Shown: positions 59,599 to 64,000 of the stretch, piece by piece | Layout of the letters: every line of letters begins with the position of its first letter | How positions within the stretch are numbered: position 1 is the stretch's first letter | Assembly: GCA_900544765.1 (NCBI GenBank) | Contig: UQWI01000014.1 | Coordinates: 1 to 64,000, forward strand | Origin: an uncultured Eubacteriales bacterium | Lineage (GTDB): Bacteria; Bacillota; Clostridia; Oscillospirales; Oscillospiraceae | Direction of reading: 5' to 3' | Length of the DNA: 64,000 nt | The notes under the pieces: generated by a model | What the model saw: the letters and a program-made list of their open reading frames with translations, nothing else | The model's database searches: none | What the model was told of the DNA's origin: nothing | Program-made: the position numbers and the translations under genes

Positions 59599-60927
59599 GT
59601 GAGGAAAGTACAACTTGCCTTTGTGGCGCTGATACTCGCGCTGCTGCTTGTGCCGGGCTTGGGACTTGTGGTCTGGGGGCCCGCCAGCGCCGGGGCAAAT
59701 GAGGTGCCCGCGCAGATGCCTGAGCTCACGGAACGAGATGGCTTGCTGAATACGGCATACCTCTCTGAACTGGCCGACTATGTCAACGACGGCTTCTACG
59801 CCCGTCAGGAGCTTATAACGCTCTGGGCGCAGCTGTTGACCCCGCTTGGGCATAGCGCTGAGGATGACGTGATCCTCGGTACGGACGGCTGGCTATATTA
59901 CGCCCCGGAAATTGAGCAGTGGGCGGGGGTTGAGACCATGACGGACAGGGAGATTTTCGCCGCCGCCTACAATCTCTCGCTGATGCAGGAATACGCCGCC
60001 GGCCTGGGCGCGCGCTTTGCATTCACTATAGCGCCGGACAAGAGCTCGCTATATCCGGAGCATCTCCCGGGTTATCCTGAGTCAGACGCGCCGTCAAATG
60101 CCGAGAGGCTCAAGACGGTGCTTGACGAACTCGATGTGGCATATGTGGACCTCTTCGAGCTCTTTGAGTCGCAGGATGAAGTGCTCTATTTCGAGCACGA
60201 CTCGCACTGGAACTCGCGCGGCGCGGCCCTTGCAGCCGACGCCATAAACTCCGCTCTGGGCGTGAGTTCAAACTACGGCGAGGGCTTTGATTATGAGACG
60301 AGTCAGCACACGGGCGACCTCTTTGAAATGCTCTATCCCGCCGGAGAGGACGGAGAAACCAACGATGAGCCCACTGCGATGAACTTCAACCAGGGAGAAA
60401 ACGTGCGCCCGGACAGCATAACCATAGACACCACCGGCGCCGGTGAACTCAACTTGCTGATGTTCCGAGACAGCTTTGGCGAACTGCTCTATCCGTTCAT
60501 GGCAGAGAGTAGCGCTGCGGCCCGCTTTTCACGCATGGCAGCCTACGACCTGACACTAGCGGAGGAACTTTCCAGTACGGCCGTCGTCATAGAACTTGTC
60601 GAGAGAAACCTCTCCTGGCTCTATGAACAGGCGGCGACATATCCCGCTCCTGAGCGCGAGCTCGAATTCACTGCTGCGCAGAGTGGCACGGCCACTGCGA
60701 CGTTCGAGGAAGCGTATGAGGACGCGCACCGCGTGAGCGGCGTAATAAGCGGTGAAATGGATGTTGCGTCACCGGTGTATATAGAGTATAATGGCGTCGT
60801 TTACGCGGCCGGTTTGACATCGGATGGATACACGATCTGCCTGCCCGGCGAGGGAGGCGGCGAGTACACCGTGTTCTGGTATTCAAACGGAGTTTTGACG
60901 GGCTGCGACATAAGCGCAAACATATAA
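59599..60927 (+). CDS. DHHW/AlgJ-like SGNH acyltransferase partner
   Basis: The 442-residue protein has an N-terminal TM helix and a DHHW-type domain of the AlgJ/AlgX superfamily: GTDGWLYYAPE, APDKSSLYPEHLPG, the catalytic HDSHWNSRGAALAADAI and the serine box LLMFRDSFGELLYPF. It probably completes O-acetylation on the outer face with the MBOAT protein. GTG at 59599 follows AGGAGG; a longer in-frame extension into the MBOAT end is rejected. The C-terminal 120 residues are a separate beta-rich domain (GVVYAAGLTSDGYTI). Confidence 0.9.
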   Translation: MRKVQLAFVALILALLLVPGLGLVVWGPASAGANEVPAQMPELTERDGLLNTAYLSELADYVNDGFYARQELITLWAQLLTPLGHSAEDDVILGTDGWLYYAPEIEQWAGVETMTDREIFAAAYNLSLMQEYAAGLGARFAFTIAPDKSSLYPEHLPGYPESDAPSNAERLKTVLDELDVAYVDLFELFESQDEVLYFEHDSHWNSRGAALAADAINSALGVSSNYGEGFDYETSQHTGDLFEMLYPAGEDGETNDEPTAMNFNQGENVRPDSITIDTTGAGELNLLMFRDSFGELLYPFMAESSAAARFSRMAAYDLTLAEELSSTAVVIELVERNLSWLYEQAATYPAPERELEFTAAQSGTATATFEEAYEDAHRVSGVISGEMDVASPVYIEYNGVVYAAGLTSDGYTICLPGEGGGEYTVFWYSNGVLTGCDISANI

Positions 60928-60946
60928 TAGGAAGAGGGATAATGAC

Positions 60947-61324
60947 ATGAAAAACATACTGAGCCTGGCCCTGGCCATGATTTTGGCCCTCGGTCTTACC
61001 GCCTGCGGCGAGTCCGGCACCGAGCCCAGCGCGGCCCCGAGCGAACCCGCCGCTGTGGATACGACGACCCCCGACCCTGCGGCTGAGAGCACTGAAACTG
61101 CGGAGCCCGCCGAAGAGACCGGAGGCAGCCTGCTTGAGATTGCCAAGGGCTACGAGGGAGCAAATGTGGACGAGCTCATAGCCGCAATCGGCGATCCTAA
61201 CAGCTCCGACTATGCGCCAAGCTGCCTGGGTGAAGGCGAAGACGGCAACCTCTACTACGACGGCTTCACCGTCTACACTTACCGCGACACTTCCGGCGCT
61301 GAGACAGTGAACTACGTCGAATAA
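60947..61324 (+). CDS. Small lipoprotein of the acyltransferase cluster
   Basis: The 125-residue protein has a lipoprotein signal (LTAC lipobox, Cys about 20), a Pro/Ala/Thr/Glu-rich linker to about 60 and a short folded domain (GYEGANVDELIAAIGDP, DGNLYYDGFTVYTYRD). I do not recognise it beyond resemblance to small Clostridial lipoproteins near MBOAT genes. The ATG follows GGAAGAGGG. It sits between the AlgJ-like gene and the VanX-like gene and is probably cotranscribed. Confidence 0.75.
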   Translation: MKNILSLALAMILALGLTACGESGTEPSAAPSEPAAVDTTTPDPAAESTETAEPAEETGGSLLEIAKGYEGANVDELIAAIGDPNSSDYAPSCLGEGEDGNLYYDGFTVYTYRDTSGAETVNYVE

Positions 61325-61345
61325 ACCTGAAAGTGAGGCAGTACC

Positions 61346-63328
61346 ATGAAGAAGAGGAAGATCGCGCTGATATGCGTTGTGGCAATCACGCCATTGCTGC
61401 TTATCGCGGCTTTTCTGCTCCTGGTACTGCCGTATATAAACGCGGCCTCCTCCATGCCGGAGGGGGCCACGCTGTCTTTAACCGATCTCGGTGACGGGGA
61501 CTTTGAGCTCTCCTGGCCGTCCGGCGAGAATGCCGGCAGTTACCGCGTCCGCGTCCTTGACAGCGCAGGAGAGCGGGTCTTTGAGGCGGTCTCCGACACG
61601 ACGGAGTGCACGCTCGAGGGATTGGACGAAAAGAGCGTGACCATAGAGATCATACCCGTCGGACACTTCAGCTTGCTCGGAGGTGAGCACGAGCGCGAAG
61701 GCGAGCCGTTCAGCCTGGCGCTGAACCTGAAGAGCCCGGGTGCACCCACGGTAGAGTGGACGGTTGACGAGGACGCGGACACGCTTCTGGCACAGCCGGA
61801 GCGCATGGCTGGGCTGGAGTACCTGCTCTATGAGGTGTCAGACTTAGGCCGGCGCCAGCTTGCGGACACGGCTTCCGGCAAGCTGCTTGCCGCTTTCGGC
61901 GAAGATGAGATACTCGGTCTGCCGGAATACGGCTCGCAATACAGCTTCATTGTCTGCGCCGTGGTGAGCGGGGAGGGCTACACAATTACCGGCCTGCCCA
62001 GCGAGACATATCTGCTGGAGCGCGAAGACCTGCTGGGAGACACCGGCGAGTTGACCATCGAGAGTGCGGGCGACAACAGCTACATACTGAGCTGGACCGA
62101 AGCTAAAGGCGACTACTATGAGATTCAGGCCAGGACCGGTACCGGGGACTGGCAGACGCTTGCCCAGGTAGATTGCGACGCTGAACTCACATACTACACC
62201 GGTACGCTCAAGAGCTGCCGGGAGTATACTTTCCGCATAGCCGGATATGACGAGGGCGTGGAGGAGAGCGTGTCTTCAAGCGATGAGCAGAGCTTCACGA
62301 CAGAGCGTTCAAGCAAGTATTGCACTATCTGGCCGCTGACAGAGCTGGCCGTGTACTCCGACGCCCAGATGAATGAACAGCTCGAATACACAGTCCCCGC
62401 CGCCGCGGCCTACTGTGTGCTCGAAGAAGCAAACGGCATGTTCCGGGTGCGCGTGAGCGATGGGGTATACGGCTGGATAGACAGCAACTTTTGCCTCATA
62501 AACCTGTCGGAGTATCTTGGCGAACTGCTCAGCTACGACATAACCAACAGCTACGCCTCAAAATATCTCGTACACGGATATGTCATCCCCGAAGTCAGCG
62601 ATACGGTCATCACGGGCTATGAGCACATAAAACTCGCAGAAGACGTATACCTCGTACCATATCTCTATCCCTGCTGTGAAAAACTCTACGAGGCAGCAAA
62701 CGCCGCCCTTGCAGACGGCTATAGGCTGAAAATATACGACTCCTACCGCCCGCAGATGGCTACGCGCTATATCTATGACACGACAGAGCTTATAATTGAC
62801 GACCCGCTGCCGGAGGAGGACTTTTACGGTGAGGTGCCGGACGACCTGCCGGAAGAGGAAAACCTGACTTACCGCCGCCTGGTTACAGAGGGCAGCTACA
62901 GCCTTCCCAACTTCCTGGCCAGAAGCGGTTCAATGCATAACATGGGCATCGCCCTCGACCTCACTCTGGAGAATGCGGAGACAGGCGAGGAGCTGGAGAT
63001 GGAAACGGATATGCACGACTTGTCCGTGTATTCGGTGATATCCAGGAATAACGAGAATGCAAATCTGCTTGATAAGTATATGAAGAATGCAGGCTTTGGC
63101 GGCCTGACCAGCGAGTGGTGGCACTTCCAGGACAATGAAACCCGCGAGGCGCTTGCGCTGAATATCTACATGTACTACGGCGTGAGCTGCGCAGGTTGGA
63201 CTGCCGACGACAACGGCTGGCGCTATCGCAATGCCGACGGCAGCTATATCCAGGGCCGCAGCGCGGAAATAGGCGGTGTGACCTATGAGTTCGACAGCGA
63301 CGGCTACTGCCTGCAGGAAGAGCAGTGA
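61346..63328 (+). CDS. Multidomain exported M15D (VanX-like) D-Ala-D-Ala dipeptidase
   Basis: The 660-residue protein has a signal/anchor helix (about 6-30), two fibronectin type III-like domains (about 40-130 and 230-325, for example LSWPSGENAGSYRVRVLD and ILSWTEAKGDYYEIQAR), an SH3-like domain (about 330-390, FRVRVSDGVYGWIDSNF), a peptidase domain and a C-terminal wall-binding-like repeat (GWRYRNADGSYIQG). The peptidase keeps the VanX active-site set: Arg in DSYRPQMA, zinc His and Asp in SMHNMGIALDLT, and Glu and His in SEWWHF. It likely trims D-Ala-D-Ala peptides in the wall. Its fused domains differ from cytosolic VanX, and no vanHA genes are present. The ATG follows GTGAGG. Confidence 0.9.
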   Translation: MKKRKIALICVVAITPLLLIAAFLLLVLPYINAASSMPEGATLSLTDLGDGDFELSWPSGENAGSYRVRVLDSAGERVFEAVSDTTECTLEGLDEKSVTIEIIPVGHFSLLGGEHEREGEPFSLALNLKSPGAPTVEWTVDEDADTLLAQPERMAGLEYLLYEVSDLGRRQLADTASGKLLAAFGEDEILGLPEYGSQYSFIVCAVVSGEGYTITGLPSETYLLEREDLLGDTGELTIESAGDNSYILSWTEAKGDYYEIQARTGTGDWQTLAQVDCDAELTYYTGTLKSCREYTFRIAGYDEGVEESVSSSDEQSFTTERSSKYCTIWPLTELAVYSDAQMNEQLEYTVPAAAAYCVLEEANGMFRVRVSDGVYGWIDSNFCLINLSEYLGELLSYDITNSYASKYLVHGYVIPEVSDTVITGYEHIKLAEDVYLVPYLYPCCEKLYEAANAALADGYRLKIYDSYRPQMATRYIYDTTELIIDDPLPEEDFYGEVPDDLPEEENLTYRRLVTEGSYSLPNFLARSGSMHNMGIALDLTLENAETGEELEMETDMHDLSVYSVISRNNENANLLDKYMKNAGFGGLTSEWWHFQDNETREALALNIYMYYGVSCAGWTADDNGWRYRNADGSYIQGRSAEIGGVTYEFDSDGYCLQEEQ

Positions 63329-63355
63329 GCGTTTGAAAAAGCAAAAAGGGCGGGT

Positions 63356-63475
63356 ATGGATGAGTATGTGTTTGTAGGTTTTGACCTGGATATGGCGGAA
63401 TTCACCAATGTGCCAATCAAAAACGAACTGCTTGTTCAAAACCCGGAGGATATGCAGGACCGGCAGCGCCATTGA
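63356..63475 (+). CDS. Short ORF of doubtful status
   Basis: The 39-codon frame (MDEYVFVGFDLDMAEFTN...) lies 28 bases after the VanX-like gene, with only a weak GGGCGGG ahead. It may be a stump of a lost gene, since the sequence onward to 63780 is also remnant-like. Confidence 0.25.
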   Translation: MDEYVFVGFDLDMAEFTNVPIKNELLVQNPEDMQDRQRH

Positions 63476-63779
63476 TTTTGAGGGATATAATCCGAAAAAG
63501 TCATTACGGAACAGCTTCGCCTGAAACCGGAAATTAACTACGAAAAATGTCCTAATATCACTTAGAGAACCGGACCTGGTTATATAGTAGCCGCCAAATC
63601 ACATTATCCCCGCCAGGGCGCTTTGCCGCGTTGTTAACAGATATTTTTAATATCTATACTGGTAATGGCGAAAAATCTCATGACCTCATTCGCGAGGTGC
63701 GTGAATATGACGAAACCACGGATGCGCTTACCATTTATAAGTTCGATGTATCCAATAATCTTATAATGAAAAATCGGGT
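63476..63779 (+). pseudogene. Gene remnant, AT-rich
   Basis: A frame of about 60 codons is open to TGA at 63780-63782 (reading ...DIFNIYTGNGEKSHDLIREV, EYDETTDALTIYKFDV) without a start or ribosome binding site. It looks like the 3' end of a deleted gene followed by its own terminator. The family is not recognised. Confidence 0.4.
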
Positions 63780-63808
63780 ATGACAATACTGTCATACCCG
63801 TTTGTTTC
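63775..63808 (+). terminator. Rho-independent terminator
   Basis: A perfect 11-bp stem (63775-63785 with 63790-63800) with an ATAC loop is followed by TTTGTTT. Confidence 0.85.
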
Positions 63809-63859
63809 CATCCGCAGTCGACATTTGGGACAGGGGTATCCCCTGCAGGTGCGTTTTGA

Positions 63860-64000
63860 CATCAAGCTGAAAGCAATGACCTGATGTCGTTCAAGAACTT
63901 ATTCAACGAGTGGTTTGTTCTGGACACCAGCCGGAAGATCCGAGCGGTTCAGAGAGCCAAGGCCCAACGTGGGGAGCGGCTTGGCACACGGGCGCCCTAC
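63860..64000 (+). pseudogene. Serine recombinase (resolvase) fragment, continuing past the window
   Basis: The open frame reads MSFKNLFNEWFVLDTSRKIR followed by AVQRAKAQRGERLGTRAPY to the last base, the hinge and start of the recombinase domain of large serine recombinases of Tn4451/TnpX-like elements. The catalytic N-terminal domain is missing or frameshifted upstream: a TGA interrupts this frame at 63857-63859, and V-R-F-D-I in another frame may be a piece of it. It marks the edge of a mobile or decayed element extending beyond 64000. Confidence 0.65.

Noticed and set aside
61346..63328. Vancomycin resistance determinant
   Set aside because: VanX-like active site is present, but the protein is exported and multidomain and no vanH, vanA or vanRS genes are adjacent; it is more likely a wall peptidase.

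Overview
The window reads as part of the chromosome of a high-GC, spore-forming anaerobic Firmicute of the Clostridia, most like Oscillospiraceae gut bacteria. The evidence is a Spo0A homologue, rubredoxin, an Nfn-type transhydrogenase, a GlgC/GlgD pair, DUF1385 next to prmC, many Firmicute-type lipoproteins, and strong AGGAGG ribosome binding sites with ATG, GTG and TTG starts. No species can be named. I found no rRNA, tRNA or CRISPR array.

Layout. 1-4.5 kb: end of a phosphate regulon (pstA partial, pstB, phoU, PhoP/PhoR-type two-component pair). 4.5-5.15 kb: rubredoxin and a His-rich NifX-like protein on the minus strand. 5.2-5.56 kb: a repeat- and hairpin-rich spacer. 5.56-12.2 kb: MscS channel, then a tight operon of CoA-disulfide reductase/rhodanese, malic enzyme and two-subunit fumarase, followed by an SGNH hydrolase and a DUF4358 lipoprotein. 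12.2-16.4 kb (minus): lipoprotein, fused NfnAB, Pta. 16.8-23.5 kb: prs-pth, then glgC-glgD and, after a structured leader, glgP. 23.7-24.9 kb (minus): tdk and udk. 25.0-25.27 kb: a compact RNA-like locus with a 26-residue ORF. 25.4-27.6 kb: deoD and a BMP-family lipoprotein. 27.66-28.13 kb: an internally deleted IS30-like element. 28.2-30.26 kb (minus): ECF sigma factor plus membrane-anchored serpin behind an ECF-type promoter. 30.6-35.8 kb (minus): thiI, cinA, a phosphatase and two envelope proteins. 36.0-44.4 kb: YtrA-type GntR regulator, two membrane proteins, an ABC ATPase and four tandem paralogous exported proteins. 44.4-53.9 kb (minus): membrane protein, spo0A, pgsA, rimO, recX, recA, a small exported protein, prmC, DUF1385, and a histidine kinase/response regulator pair. 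54.0-55.5 kb: Sfp-type phosphopantetheinyl transferase and DUF975. 55.5-56.85 kb: low-GC accessory patch with a tiny ORF, a truncated XRE gene and a gltS remnant. 56.85-63.3 kb: exported transglutaminase, MBOAT O-acyltransferase, its AlgJ-like partner, a lipoprotein and a multidomain VanX-like peptidase. 63.3-64.0 kb: gene remnants ending in a serine-recombinase fragment.

The best candidates for undescribed biology are: (1) the 25.0-25.27 kb locus, where a 26-residue basic peptide sits behind a sequestered Shine-Dalgarno inside an RNA closed by long-range pairing, an architecture like type I toxin loci; (2) the ECF sigma/membrane-serpin pair with an apparently autoregulated promoter, where the serpin's cytosolic tail could act as an anti-sigma; (3) the YtrA/ABC cluster with four tandem propeller-like exported paralogues; and (4) a Spo0A whose phospho-acceptor aspartate is replaced by glutamate, with matches to the 0A box upstream of its own gene and of the envelope-modification operon.
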